Of a stretch of DNA of 64,000 nucleotides, positions 18,099 to 27,806 are shown piece by piece. The stretch lies in contig NZ_SMLZ01000103.1 of the NCBI RefSeq assembly GCF_009711415.1, forward strand, positions 1 to 64,000, in the 5' to 3' direction. The notes beneath the pieces were generated by a model. The model did not search any database, had not been told where the DNA came from, and worked only from the letters and a program-made list of their open reading frames with translations. The position numbers were made by a program, and so were the translations under genes. Origin of the DNA: Roseibium denhamense. GTDB taxonomy: Bacteria > Pseudomonadota > Alphaproteobacteria > Rhizobiales > Stappiaceae. Each line of letters starts with the position of its first letter. Position 1 is the stretch's first letter.

Positions 18099-19775
18099 AT
18101 GTCTTTCGGCAAGGGGCTTTCACGGAAGCCGTCCCAGCCAAAAGGGCGTCAGCTTGATGATGGTGCGCATGGCGAGGTTTTGGCACTGCTTGGAGACGAG
18201 CCGCGCCGGCGTGATCTGCTGATCGAGCATCTGCACAAAATCCAGGATGCTTTCGGCTGCCTGGAAGCCAGGCACCTGCGGGCGCTTGCGGAAGAAATGC
18301 GGCTTTCCCAGGCTGAAGTCTATGAAGTCGCCAGCTTCTACCACCATTTCGACATTGTGCGGGAAGGTGGGCAAAAACCTGCGCCGCTTACGGTCCGGGT
18401 GTGCGACAGCGTCAGTTGTGCGCTCAAGGGCGCGGACGCGCTTGCTGCGGCGCTGGAAGGTGGCGTTGATCCTGCCCGCGTCCGGATCCAGAAAGTGCCG
18501 TGCATAGGCCGGTGCGCCCAGGCCCCTGCGGTGCAGGTGGGCAAGCGGGCTGTCGACACTGCATCCGAAATGTCAGTCCGGGCCGCCCTATTTGAAGGGG
18601 CGGTGGACGCGGCCATCCCAGATTATACCCGCTTGGCGGACTACCGCTCCAATGGCGGTTACCGGCTGCTTGAAAAGGTTCGCTCCGGCGAGTTCGGTGC
18701 TGAACAGATTGCAGAGCAGCTTCTGAGCGCCGGATTGCGTGGATTGGGCGGTGCGGGCTTTCCAACGGGCACTAAGTGGAAAATCGTCAATGATCTGCCC
18801 GGCCCGAAATACCTGACGATCAATGGCGACGAGGGAGAGCCCGGTACCTTCAAGGACCGTTTCCATCTGGAGCGGGATCCCCACCGGTTGCTGGAGGGTG
18901 CATTGATTGCAGCTCACGCGATCTCTGCGGACCGGATCTACCTATACATGCGGGACGAATACCCTGCGGTTCTGGATATCTTGAAAGCGGAGATTGCAGC
19001 CCTTCGGGAGGCTGGGATCATCACGTCAATCGATATCGAGCTGCGCCGGGGCGCGGGGGCCTATATCTGCGGTGAAGAAAGCGCGATGATCGAGTCGATT
19101 GAGGGCAAACGGGGACTGCCACGCCATCGCCCGCCCTTCATTGCGCAGGTTGGTCTCTTCGGCCGCCCGACCCTCAACCACAATGTCGAAACGCTGTTTT
19201 GGATCAGGGACATTGTTGAGAAGGGGCCTGAGTGGTTTGCCGCGCAAGGGCGCCGCGGGCACAAAGGGTTCCGGTCGTTCTCCGTGTCCGGGCGGGTCAA
19301 GGAACCGGGCGTGAAGCTGGCCCCGGCCGGCGTCACCATGAACGAGCTGCTCGGAGAGTTCTGCGGTGGCATGGAAGATGGTCACACCTTCAAGGCCTAT
19401 CTCCCGGGCGGCGCGTCGGGTGGCATTTTGCCCGCGTCCCTTGCAGATGAGCCGCTTGATTTCGGGACACTCGACAAGCACGGATGCTTCATCGGCAGCC
19501 ACGCAATTGTTGTATTCTCCGATCAGGACGACATGCGGGACGTGGCACTCAACCTCATGCGGTTCTTCAAACATGAAAGCTGCGGTCAATGCACTCCGTG
19601 CAGGTCTGGCACCGAGAAGATGGAGCATCTCCTCGCGCATGGTGACTGGGACAGGGAGAAGATCGCGGATCTGGATGCAGTGATGCGCTCGGCCTCGATT
19701 TGCGGGCTGGGCCAGGCCGCCAGTAATCCTATTGCCTCGGTTCTAAGGTTCTTCCCGGAGGAGTTTCAGCAATGA
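18099..19775 (+). CDS. NAD-dependent formate dehydrogenase, fused NuoE/NuoF-like subunit
   Basis: The 558-residue protein is the diaphorase part of a soluble formate dehydrogenase. Residues about 20-160 are NuoE-like, with [2Fe-2S] ligands in VCDSVSC and PCIGRC. Residues about 180-555 are NuoF-like: GLGGAGFPTGTKW (NAD site), NGDEGEPGTFKDR (FMN site), and ESCGQCTPC with a later SICGLG cysteine for a [4Fe-4S] cluster. It passes electrons from the molybdenum subunit to NAD. In Rhodobacter-type Fds these are two genes, FdsG and FdsB; here they are fused. ATG 18099 follows GGAGG with seven-base spacing. It overlaps the next gene by ATGA. Confidence 0.9.
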   Translation: MSFGKGLSRKPSQPKGRQLDDGAHGEVLALLGDEPRRRDLLIEHLHKIQDAFGCLEARHLRALAEEMRLSQAEVYEVASFYHHFDIVREGGQKPAPLTVRVCDSVSCALKGADALAAALEGGVDPARVRIQKVPCIGRCAQAPAVQVGKRAVDTASEMSVRAALFEGAVDAAIPDYTRLADYRSNGGYRLLEKVRSGEFGAEQIAEQLLSAGLRGLGGAGFPTGTKWKIVNDLPGPKYLTINGDEGEPGTFKDRFHLERDPHRLLEGALIAAHAISADRIYLYMRDEYPAVLDILKAEIAALREAGIITSIDIELRRGAGAYICGEESAMIESIEGKRGLPRHRPPFIAQVGLFGRPTLNHNVETLFWIRDIVEKGPEWFAAQGRRGHKGFRSFSVSGRVKEPGVKLAPAGVTMNELLGEFCGGMEDGHTFKAYLPGGASGGILPASLADEPLDFGTLDKHGCFIGSHAIVVFSDQDDMRDVALNLMRFFKHESCGQCTPCRSGTEKMEHLLAHGDWDREKIADLDAVMRSASICGLGQAASNPIASVLRFFPEEFQQ

Positions 19776-22540
19776 GTGCGATCACGTTCTCTCTGGATGG
19801 CCGGGATGTAACCGCAGAAGCCGGTGAAACAATCTGGCAAGTGGCTAAACGCGAAGGCGTCGCCATCCCGCATCTGTGCCACAAGGATGCGCCCGGATAC
19901 CGCTCCGACGGCAATTGCCGTGCCTGCATGGTGGACATTGAGGGAGAGCGGACCCTTGCGGCTTCCTGCATCCGGACCCCGGCGGAAGGCATGAAGGTTC
20001 ACACCGCGACCGAACGGGCCTCCAAGGCCCGCGAGATGGTTTTTGAATTGCTCGCCGCCGACCAACCAAGCCGTGATCAGCATCCCGATCCGGAGAGTGA
20101 TTTCTGGACATGGTCGGATGCCATCGGCGTTGCGGACAGCCGGTTCGCACCATGCGAAAAACCCGCGCAGGACGTGTCCCATCCGGCGATCGCGGTTAAT
20201 CTCGAGGCGTGTATCGCCTGCAATCTGTGTGAACGGGCGTGCCGCGAGGTTCAGGTTAATGACGTGATCGGCATGGCAGACCGTGGATCACATACAGTCC
20301 CTGTCTTCGATCTTGCTGATCCCATGGGGCTTTCGACATGTGTTGCCTGCGGGGAGTGCGTGGAGGCCTGTCCGACTGGCGCGCTGATGGAGAAAAGCCT
20401 TCTCGATGAGACGGCAAAGCGGCGCGAAGTGTATGCAGAGGAAACAGTCGACAGTGTCTGTCCCTTCTGTGGCGTCGGCTGCCTGACATCGGTCAACGTC
20501 AAGGATGGCAAGATCGTCAAGGTTGATGGCCGCAACGGGCCTGCCAATGAAAACCGCCTCTGCGTCAAAGGCCGTTTCGGGTTTGATTATGTCGCCAGCC
20601 CGCAACGTTTGACCAAGCCGCTGATCCGGCGGGAGGATGCTCCGAAGCGGGCAGATCTTTCGTTGACAGCTGACAACTACCTGGACGTGTTCCGGGAAGC
20701 TTCCTGGGACGAGGCTTTGGACCGCGCAGCTGATGGTCTGAGCAAGAGTTTCAAGGACAAAGGCGGTGCTGGCATCGCCGGCTTTGGTTCGGCCAAAGGA
20801 TCGAACGAGGAAGCCTACCTGTTTCAGAAACTGATCCGGCAGGGTTTTCAAACCAACAATGTCGATCATTGTACCCGCTTGTGCCACGCGTCATCGGTGG
20901 CGGCGCTGATGGAGGGCATTGGATCAGGTGCGGTCACGGCCCCGTTCACGGCCGCGGCCGAAGCGGATTGCATGATTGTGATCGGCGCACGTCCGGAACA
21001 AAACCACCCGGTGGCGGCCACCTATATCAAGCAGGCTGCAAAGAACGGAACCAAGCTGATTGTGATGGATCCGCGTGGCCAAGGCCTGATGCGTCATGCC
21101 GATTACGGCTTGAAATTCAAGCCGGGCACGGATGTTGCCATGCTGAACGCCATCCTCAACGTGATCATTTCCGAAGAGCTCTACGACGAACAGTATATTG
21201 CAGCTCATGCGGACGGCTTTGAAACGCTGAAGGCAAAGATCGTTGACTTCACGCCCGAGGCCATGGAGCCGGTTTGCGGGATTGCAGCAGAGACTTTGCG
21301 TGAGGTGGCCCGTCTTTATGCCACCAGTCAGAAATCGATCATTTTCTGGGGCATGGGCGTTTCCCAGCACGTACATGGAACCGACAATGTCCGGTGCCTG
21401 ATCGCCATGGCCCTGACCACCGGACAGATCGGCCGTCCCGGCACAGGGCTTCATCCGCTACGCGGCCAAAACAACGTGCAAGGGGCGTCGGACGCCGGTC
21501 TCATCCCCATGGTCTTCCCGGATTACCGTCCGGTGGAAAATGCGGATATCCGGTCGGAGTTTGAAGATGCCTGGGGGCGCACACTGGATCCCGTAAGGGG
21601 CCTCACCGTTGTTGAGATCATGGATGACATTCTCGCGGGCGGTATTGAGGCGATGTACATCCAGGGTGAAAACCCGGCTATGTCCGATCCGGACCAAAAC
21701 CACGCCCGCAAGGCGCTCACTACGCTCAAGCATCTGATCGTTCAAGATATTTTCCTGACCGAAACCGCGTGGCACGCCGATGTGATTTTGCCTGCCTCGG
21801 CCCATGCCGAAAAGCTCGGCACCTATACCAACACCAATCGCCAGGTGCAGATTGGCCGTCCATGTGTGCCCATGCCGGGAGACGCGCGCGCGGATTGGCA
21901 AATCCTCATCGATTTGGCAAACCGGCTCGGCCTCAACTGGACCTACGACGGCGTGCCTGCCATCTATGAGGAAATGCGCGCGTACATGGCCTCACTCGCT
22001 AATATCTCCTGGGACCGCCTTGAGCGCGATGGCACCGTCACCTACCCGGCGGACGGACCGGATGAACCGGGCAACGAGATCCTCTTTGGCCAGTCCTTCC
22101 CCACTGCCGATGGGCGCGGGAAGATCGTCCCGGCGGATCTGGTCCCGCCGAGCGAGCTGCCTGACGCCGATTTCCCGCTTGTTCTGACGACCGGCCGGAT
22201 GCTTGAGCATTGGCATACGGGTGCCATGACCCGGCGGGCAACGGTCCTCGATGCGATTGAGCCTGAGCCTGTCGTCTCCATGAACCCCCGCGATATCTCG
22301 GCACAGGGGCTGGAAACCGGTCAGGAAGTAACAGTGGAAACGCGCCGGGGCGCGATCACGCTCACGTTGCGCGCCGACCGGGATGTTTCCAAAGGCATGC
22401 TGTTTATTCCATTCTGCTTCTTTGAAGCCCCCGCCAATTTCCTGACCAACCCGCAGCTGGATCCGTTCGGGAAAATTCCGGAGTTCAAGTTCTGCGCCGC
22501 GCGGATCGCGCCGGCGCATCACAGGCAAGCTGCTGAATAG
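19772..22540 (+). CDS. fdsA: Formate dehydrogenase molybdenum subunit (alpha)
   Basis: The 922-residue catalytic subunit oxidises formate to CO2 at a bis-MGD molybdenum centre. A [2Fe-2S] ferredoxin domain lies at about 1-80 (PHLCHKDAPGYRSDGNCRAC), then a two-[4Fe-4S] region (CIACNLCERAC and CVACGECVEACPTGAL, about 147-210) and a further cluster (CPFCGVGC, about 229). The molybdopterin domains hold the likely metal ligand cysteine in HCTRLCHASS (about residue 370), so it is a cysteine enzyme and not a selenoprotein. A bidirectional terminator follows the stop. No fdhD or fdsD gene adjoins. Confidence 0.93.
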   Translation: MSAITFSLDGRDVTAEAGETIWQVAKREGVAIPHLCHKDAPGYRSDGNCRACMVDIEGERTLAASCIRTPAEGMKVHTATERASKAREMVFELLAADQPSRDQHPDPESDFWTWSDAIGVADSRFAPCEKPAQDVSHPAIAVNLEACIACNLCERACREVQVNDVIGMADRGSHTVPVFDLADPMGLSTCVACGECVEACPTGALMEKSLLDETAKRREVYAEETVDSVCPFCGVGCLTSVNVKDGKIVKVDGRNGPANENRLCVKGRFGFDYVASPQRLTKPLIRREDAPKRADLSLTADNYLDVFREASWDEALDRAADGLSKSFKDKGGAGIAGFGSAKGSNEEAYLFQKLIRQGFQTNNVDHCTRLCHASSVAALMEGIGSGAVTAPFTAAAEADCMIVIGARPEQNHPVAATYIKQAAKNGTKLIVMDPRGQGLMRHADYGLKFKPGTDVAMLNAILNVIISEELYDEQYIAAHADGFETLKAKIVDFTPEAMEPVCGIAAETLREVARLYATSQKSIIFWGMGVSQHVHGTDNVRCLIAMALTTGQIGRPGTGLHPLRGQNNVQGASDAGLIPMVFPDYRPVENADIRSEFEDAWGRTLDPVRGLTVVEIMDDILAGGIEAMYIQGENPAMSDPDQNHARKALTTLKHLIVQDIFLTETAWHADVILPASAHAEKLGTYTNTNRQVQIGRPCVPMPGDARADWQILIDLANRLGLNWTYDGVPAIYEEMRAYMASLANISWDRLERDGTVTYPADGPDEPGNEILFGQSFPTADGRGKIVPADLVPPSELPDADFPLVLTTGRMLEHWHTGAMTRRATVLDAIEPEPVVSMNPRDISAQGLETGQEVTVETRRGAITLTLRADRDVSKGMLFIPFCFFEAPANFLTNPQLDPFGKIPEFKFCAARIAPAHHRQAAE

Positions 22541-22583
22541 CGTTGCTTGAGTCGCGGTGCCCGGCACAACTGAACGATGCATG

Positions 22584-22613
22584 AAAAATGGGCCGCAAAC
22601 GCGGCCCATTTTT
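22584..22613. terminator. Bidirectional terminator between fdsA and the convergent gene
   Basis: A 13-bp perfect inverted repeat (A5-TGGGCCGC / GCGGCCCA-T5) around an AAAC loop has A-runs on the left and T-runs on the right, so it can stop transcription from either side. It lies between the fdsA stop and the stop of the minus-strand gene at 22615. Confidence 0.85.
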
Positions 22614-22614
22614 G

Positions 22615-24780
22615 TTACTCGGCGACAATGTCAATGTTGAGCAAATCGGGAAGGGTTTGCGGAGCTGCAAGGCTTCCCAATATCTGCGCCAGGGGAACTG
22701 GATTCTCCGGCGACAACGTCACAGTGAATGTGCCGGGGTTGTCCAGGAAGGTCTTCAATGCCGTTTCGAGCATATCCGCAAAGTCTGGATTGTTCAGCAT
22801 TTCAGTCGCTTTCAGGGCCTCATCGACAGCAACCGCCTTGATGACATCCTCGGACACACCCGCGTCTTTTGCGGCAAACTGCAGCGCTTTTCCGGTAAGA
22901 CCATCATCAATGAACTCGATCCGTGCGTCCACAAACTGCGCCAGGATCGCAGCCATCTGGCCCTGGCCTTGCGGGTCTTCAAAAAGCTCCTTGGGCACAT
23001 TCGCAAACCGGATGGACGCTTCCGCAGCGCCAAGGTCCTTGATCGTGACCATCAAACGGTCAAGCCGCAGGTCTTTGGTCGCTTCATCCCAGTAGAGCTG
23101 CGTTTCGTCCGACCAGACAATTTCATCAATGCCGAGATCGGTCAGGAAAGCCTGTGCTTCCGCATCATCCAGAGCGCTGACCGGAACCGTGATGTCCTCG
23201 TTTTTGGCATAGATGCTTGTGGGGATCGGTGGGACGGTGGTCGAAATGCGGAATTCCGACTTGCCGATTTGCGTCCGTCCGGTCTCTGGCAGGGAAAGGT
23301 CGAGCCCCTCAAGCTCATAGCCGAAGGATCTTGGCAGGAATGCCCGGGCAACTTCGATAGGGTTCTGCTCACCGTAATTGGGATCGGCCATCAAGGTGCT
23401 GATCATGGAGCGCATCGGTTCATATTCTGCGAATTCGATGTCACCAATTGCTGCCCAATCAAGTTTTACCGAAGCGTCATCGGGCAAATCCGGGGCATTC
23501 AGGCCGACGACCATCAATTCGCCGATGCCACCCGCATCAAGGCCGGTTGCGGCAATTTCCTCAATATCAATCTTGATCGTGGCCCCGGATTGCAGGTCAT
23601 CCAGGTTCGGAAACTCGATGCCGATACCGCTGGCCCGGGCATCGGCGACACCAAAGGAGCGGTAGACCTGAAAGATATCTGAAATCAGGTCTTCCGGTGC
23701 GGGCGTTTGGTCGGAGAGGATTTGGTCAAAAAGCGCAAGAACGGAGTTGTCCTTTTTGGTGACGGTTACGTCCTCCAGGCTGCTGTTGCCGACGGAAATC
23801 GTGAAGGCAACGCCCGGTGCTATTTCCTGGGTGCTCTCATATGGTCCTGTCGTGCCCGAGCCGATGAGTGTGCGCGGCTGATCGGTCTCTGGAACGTCCG
23901 GGTCAATCAGATCTAGAATGGCGGCGGCATCAATATCCTCGTAAACGGATCGCGCCTGCTTGGTCGATTGGGAGAGCATGCTGTCGGAGGCGGCGTCACG
24001 CGTCAAAAAAGACTGCGTGATTTCATCAATTTCATAAGATCCAATCTTGCCGTCTTTGGCACCGGAAATGCGGTACCCGTTCATCTGCAAAGTGCCGGAC
24101 ATGACAAGCAGCTCTTGTCCATCCTCCACCTCATAGGCTTCAAAAGTGGCGCCAGTCGAGGGGACAGTGGCGTCATCATAGGACGCCAGCAGGAGCGACC
24201 GCAGGAAGGGCAGCCAGCGGCTGACTTGACGCTCCGCATCCTCTTCAGGCAATTCGGGAATTGTAAAAGTGTAATTGCTGATCTCGGCCCCGGCGAGGCG
24301 CGTGTCCAGCTTCAGGTGGCCTTCGCCCTCCGCGGAGATTGAAATGTCAAACTGCGTGTCATCAGAGTAGATCCAGCGATCCGATGAAAACACATCATCT
24401 TCCGCGGCAAAGCCTTCAATCGTTTGGGTGCCGGCGGAAAAGGTCAAGCTGTAGCTGATGTCCGTGACCTCGGAGGGATCTGCTGAATCGGTTCCCGAGC
24501 CACCGGACACATCAGCGCCCTCCAAGGAGACGCCTTCAATTTCGCCCTCCAGTTCCATGACCATGTCCGAAACGGTCAGGGTGCCGGCATTGTAATCCAC
24601 GGTGCCGTTCGAGATCTTGATGCCAAGAGCCTCAAGACGCTCCACATAAGCGGAAAACGCATCTGCGCCAGTGCTTTGAGCAAACGCTGCAGTCGAGACC
24701 GCAAGGAACGCGGCGCTCAGTGTCAGAACACCAGCGCGGCTGCGCATCACCGTGCGCCGGGAAGGGGAGTAGGAAAACAA
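22615..24780 (-). CDS. Large secreted protein of unknown function
   Basis: The 721-residue protein begins with a signal peptide (MRSRAGVLTLSAAFLAVSTAAFA, split here by eye at AFA-QS) and has no membrane helix afterwards. The mature part is acidic, rich in short beta strands and helices, and contains no cysteine cluster or catalytic motif that I recognise. A repeated theme is lipid-transport-like or AsmA-like alternation (for example SYTFTIP-type strands), but the match is not convincing. Initiation could be TTG 24780 (GGAG upstream) or ATG 24747; both keep the signal peptide. It lies downstream of queG on the same strand. Function unknown. Confidence 0.6.
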   Translation of the reverse strand: MFSYSPSRRTVMRSRAGVLTLSAAFLAVSTAAFAQSTGADAFSAYVERLEALGIKISNGTVDYNAGTLTVSDMVMELEGEIEGVSLEGADVSGGSGTDSADPSEVTDISYSLTFSAGTQTIEGFAAEDDVFSSDRWIYSDDTQFDISISAEGEGHLKLDTRLAGAEISNYTFTIPELPEEDAERQVSRWLPFLRSLLLASYDDATVPSTGATFEAYEVEDGQELLVMSGTLQMNGYRISGAKDGKIGSYEIDEITQSFLTRDAASDSMLSQSTKQARSVYEDIDAAAILDLIDPDVPETDQPRTLIGSGTTGPYESTQEIAPGVAFTISVGNSSLEDVTVTKKDNSVLALFDQILSDQTPAPEDLISDIFQVYRSFGVADARASGIGIEFPNLDDLQSGATIKIDIEEIAATGLDAGGIGELMVVGLNAPDLPDDASVKLDWAAIGDIEFAEYEPMRSMISTLMADPNYGEQNPIEVARAFLPRSFGYELEGLDLSLPETGRTQIGKSEFRISTTVPPIPTSIYAKNEDITVPVSALDDAEAQAFLTDLGIDEIVWSDETQLYWDEATKDLRLDRLMVTIKDLGAAEASIRFANVPKELFEDPQGQGQMAAILAQFVDARIEFIDDGLTGKALQFAAKDAGVSEDVIKAVAVDEALKATEMLNNPDFADMLETALKTFLDNPGTFTVTLSPENPVPLAQILGSLAAPQTLPDLLNIDIVAE

Positions 24781-24957
24781 TATCTTGGCTCCAAATCAAA
24801 GACCTTGAAAAGCTGTCAGACGACAGCTTCGCTGATATGGGGACGATGTTTGTCCATTCCATGACTATGGCGCAAACTGAAAGCCAGATCGACTCTTGAT
24901 AGGCAGAACATCCGAAGTGGTTAAGGTGTATGGCCCCGCCTGAGACGCAAGAGGGCC

Positions 24958-26094
24958 TTAAACGGTCTTCCATTCTTCCCGGACAAGAGGGTCTGTTTCG
25001 GATTTGAGAGCTGCCTGCCGCCGCATTTCCATATCCGCCTGATCTGCCAGTTGGCCAAAGGCCCAAACCGCAGAAGACCGCACTGTCGGGTCTGGGTCTT
25101 GTAGCAGAGGCTCCACCTGCTCCAGGAGCGAGGGATCTTTCGAGTTTCCAGCCGCAATCAGAACGTTTCTGATAAAGCGGTTCCGTCCGATCCTTTTGAT
25201 TGGCGATCCTGAGAAGAACTTGCGGAATTCCTGATCCGCCAGGGTGAGTAGCTGCGTTAGACGGGGAGATTTCAGGTCATCGCGGGCAACGAGCTTTGCT
25301 TCATGCGCCGCACTGGCAAATTTGTTCCAGGGGCAGGCGGCCAAGCAGTCATCACACCCATAGATCCGGTTGCCCATCGCAGTCCGGAATTCGGCCGGGA
25401 TCGGGCCGGGATGTTCGATCGTCAGGTAGGAAATGCAGCGGCGGGCGTCCAGCTGGTAGGGCGCGGGAAAGGCATCGGTCGGGCAGCTGTCCAGGCACGC
25501 CCGGCAGGAGCCGCAGTGATCCCGTTCCGCCCCGCTTTCCGGCAAGTTAAGGCTGGTGAATATCGAGCCGAGAAAGAACCAGGAGCCAAGGTTGCGGGAA
25601 ACCAGATTGGTGTGTTTGCCTTGCCAGCCAAGGCCGGCAGCCTCCGCTATTGGCTTTTCCATGACCGGAGCGGTGTCGACGAAGACTTTCACATCACCGC
25701 CCGCACGCGACACCAGAAATGCAGCAATTTCCTTGAGCCGCCCCTTGATCACGTCGTGGTAGTCGCGGTTCCGCGCATAAACGGAGATCCCTGCCGATGA
25801 CTTGTCGTCCAGATGCCGCAGCGGATGATCCTCCGGCGCATCCCCCGGGCCGTAATTCATGGCCAGCATGATTACGGTTTGCACGTCCGGCCACAGGTTT
25901 TGGGGGGAGGACCGGCGCTCGGCGGTGTCCGCCATCCACGCCATGGTGCCGTGGTAGCCGAGGTCCACAAAGTGATGAAGCCGCTCGCCCGCATCCGGAA
26001 TGCTGTCGGCTCGGGCGAATTTGATGTCATCAAATCCGAGGGATCGTGCCTTGTCCCGCAAGGCCGTGATCAGTTTTGCGGTCTTCGTATCCAA
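24958..26094 (-). CDS. queG: Epoxyqueuosine reductase
   Basis: QueG reduces epoxyqueuosine to queuosine in tRNA with cobalamin and two [4Fe-4S] clusters. The 378-residue protein has MLAMNYGPGDAP, SVYARNRDYHDVIK, a first cluster motif CGSCRACLDSCPTDA (about residue 190), a second CDDCLAACPWNKFA (about 247), and a C-terminal HEAT-like tail (SAVWAFGQLA). It starts with TTG at 26094, because the in-frame TGA just upstream rules out longer forms. It follows the GST gene by 18 bases, so the two are probably co-transcribed. Confidence 0.94.
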   Translation of the reverse strand: MDTKTAKLITALRDKARSLGFDDIKFARADSIPDAGERLHHFVDLGYHGTMAWMADTAERRSSPQNLWPDVQTVIMLAMNYGPGDAPEDHPLRHLDDKSSAGISVYARNRDYHDVIKGRLKEIAAFLVSRAGGDVKVFVDTAPVMEKPIAEAAGLGWQGKHTNLVSRNLGSWFFLGSIFTSLNLPESGAERDHCGSCRACLDSCPTDAFPAPYQLDARRCISYLTIEHPGPIPAEFRTAMGNRIYGCDDCLAACPWNKFASAAHEAKLVARDDLKSPRLTQLLTLADQEFRKFFSGSPIKRIGRNRFIRNVLIAAGNSKDPSLLEQVEPLLQDPDPTVRSSAVWAFGQLADQADMEMRRQAALKSETDPLVREEWKTV

Positions 26095-26112
26095 AACAAT
26101 CGCATTCGCAAC

Positions 26113-26805
26113 TCAAAAGTCGAGGTCTGCGTAAGCTGGCGCAGGTGGCATGCCAAGGACCTTTTCTGCCAGAAGCGGGCGCATGCTCGGGCGCGATTTT
26201 ACCCTTGCATACCAGTTTTTGACATCCTCTTCCTGGGACCAGACAACCTCGCCGAGATAATCGGCACAGGACAGTTCACCGGCCAGGGCAAAATCCGCAA
26301 AAGACAAACGGTCGCCGCCAAGCCAACGGCGGGACGCCACGAGATAACCGAAGTACTTCAGGTGATGGTGGATGTTGGCGCGTGCGACCCTGAGAGCCGC
26401 GGAATCCGGTTCCCCGCCGCCACTCGATTTCGGCATGATCTGCTTGTAGATACGCTCGCGGACCAGATGCCCCACAACTTCCTGATCGAATTTCGAAAGG
26501 CACCAGTCAACAAGGCGCCGCGTTTCTGCGCGGGCTTCGGGATGATCAGGCATCAAACGCCTGTCGGCCACGGCATATCCGCGCGTTTCGTCTAGATACT
26601 CCATGATCGGACCCGCCCCGCAGATGGCCGGTCCTTCATTTTCCACCATGACAGGAACACTCCCGGCAGCGTTCAGTACCAGCAGTTCCTGCGGACGCTC
26701 CCAAGGGTTGACGTGACGCTCTTCGAACGTGGCGCCATATTCGCTCAAAATGAGCCGCACGAACCGGGACGACGGTGAGAACGGATGATGATAAAGCGTC
26801 AGCAT
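26113..26805 (-). CDS. Glutathione S-transferase family protein
   Basis: A 230-residue two-domain protein. The N-terminal thioredoxin fold (1-80) has LTLYHHPFSPSSRFVRLIL at the glutathione end, GSVPVMVENEG with the cis-proline and ICGAGPIMEYLDE. The C-terminal helical domain (90-230) has RRWLGGDRLSFADFALAGEL. Ser in PFSPSSR may activate glutathione; the substrate is unknown. The ATG at 26805 gives the usual start, although the frame is open to 26949. Confidence 0.88.
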   Translation of the reverse strand: MLTLYHHPFSPSSRFVRLILSEYGATFEERHVNPWERPQELLVLNAAGSVPVMVENEGPAICGAGPIMEYLDETRGYAVADRRLMPDHPEARAETRRLVDWCLSKFDQEVVGHLVRERIYKQIMPKSSGGGEPDSAALRVARANIHHHLKYFGYLVASRRWLGGDRLSFADFALAGELSCADYLGEVVWSQEEDVKNWYARVKSRPSMRPLLAEKVLGMPPAPAYADLDF

Positions 26806-26999
26806 GTAGGGGTTTAGAGCCTGAACTGTGGCAAGACTAAGCCGGATCAATGTGTCGTTAATCCGGAAGTGTGACTCACATATGGTTATCAAGGATTTGA
26901 CGGCGGAGCCGTGCTCCGGCAAATAAGCGGCGGCCTTGGACCGAGACACTTACCGGTCGAAACCGGATTTCAGCAAGTCATTTGGAGACGTGATACACA

Positions 27000-27806
27000 A
27001 TGGATGGCCAAACGATTGTAAATGCTCTGATTTTGGGGGTTGTTGAAGGCCTGACGGAGTTCATTCCCGTCTCCTCGACCGGGCATATCCTATTGCTGGG
27101 CCATTTTCTAGGGTTCGACAGCACCGGTAAAACCTTTGAAGTCCTCATTCAGCTCGGGGCGATTTTGGCTATTTTGTCTGTGTATTCGGCCCGCCTTTGG
27201 GCACTGGCCACGTCTTTGCCCAGCGATCCGGCAAGCCGCCGATTCGTCTTCGGTATTTTGATTGCGTTCCTGCCTGCGGCGGTTATTGGGGTCATGGCGC
27301 ATGGTTTCATCAAGGAGGTCTTGTTTGAAACACCGGCGCTGATTTGTACGACCCTTCTGGTCGGCGGCATTATCCTGCTTTGGATCGACCGTCTGCCTTT
27401 GACGCCGAAATACACAAACGTCATGGACTACCCCGTGTCTCTGTGCCTCAAGATCGGTTTCTGCCAGTGTCTGGCCATGGTGCCTGGCGTGTCACGCTCG
27501 GGCGCAACCATTGCAGGGTCCCTGCTGATGGGAACAGACAAGCGCTCTGCGGCGGAATTCTCATTCTTCCTGGCCATGCCCACGATGGCCGGTGCATTTG
27601 CCTACGATCTTTTCAAGAACCGCAACGTGCTGTCCACGGATGACATCATGATCATCTCCATTGGATTTGTTGCGTCTTTTGTGGCGGCAATTTTTGTCGT
27701 GAAAGGGCTGCTCAATTTCGTTTCCCGGCATGGGTTTGCCCCATTCGCCTGGTGGCGGATCTTCGTAGGGTTGGCGGGCTTCGCCGGTCTATACTTTTTC
27801 GGCTGA
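27000..27806 (+). CDS. uppP: Undecaprenyl-diphosphatase (BacA/UppP)
   Basis: The 268-residue integral membrane enzyme recycles the undecaprenyl carrier used for peptidoglycan and exopolysaccharide. Both signatures are present: [14 protein letters not shown] (about residue 15) and PGVSRSGAT (about residue 164), with multiple hydrophobic helices. It has bacitracin-resistance relevance by family knowledge. It converges on the WYL regulator, and the two coding ends overlap by 18 bases. Confidence 0.96.
   Translation: MDGQTIVNALILGVVEGLTEFIPVSSTGHILLLGHFLGFDSTGKTFEVLIQLGAILAILSVYSARLWALATSLPSDPASRRFVFGILIAFLPAAVIGVMAHGFIKEVLFETPALICTTLLVGGIILLWIDRLPLTPKYTNVMDYPVSLCLKIGFCQCLAMVPGVSRSGATIAGSLLMGTDKRSAAEFSFFLAMPTMAGAFAYDLFKNRNVLSTDDIMIISIGFVASFVAAIFVVKGLLNFVSRHGFAPFAWWRIFVGLAGFAGLYFFG

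Noticed and set aside
22588-23682. 364-residue plus-strand frame opposite the secreted protein
   Set aside because: The minus-strand frame has a clear signal peptide and twice the length; the plus frame begins inside the terminator hairpin.
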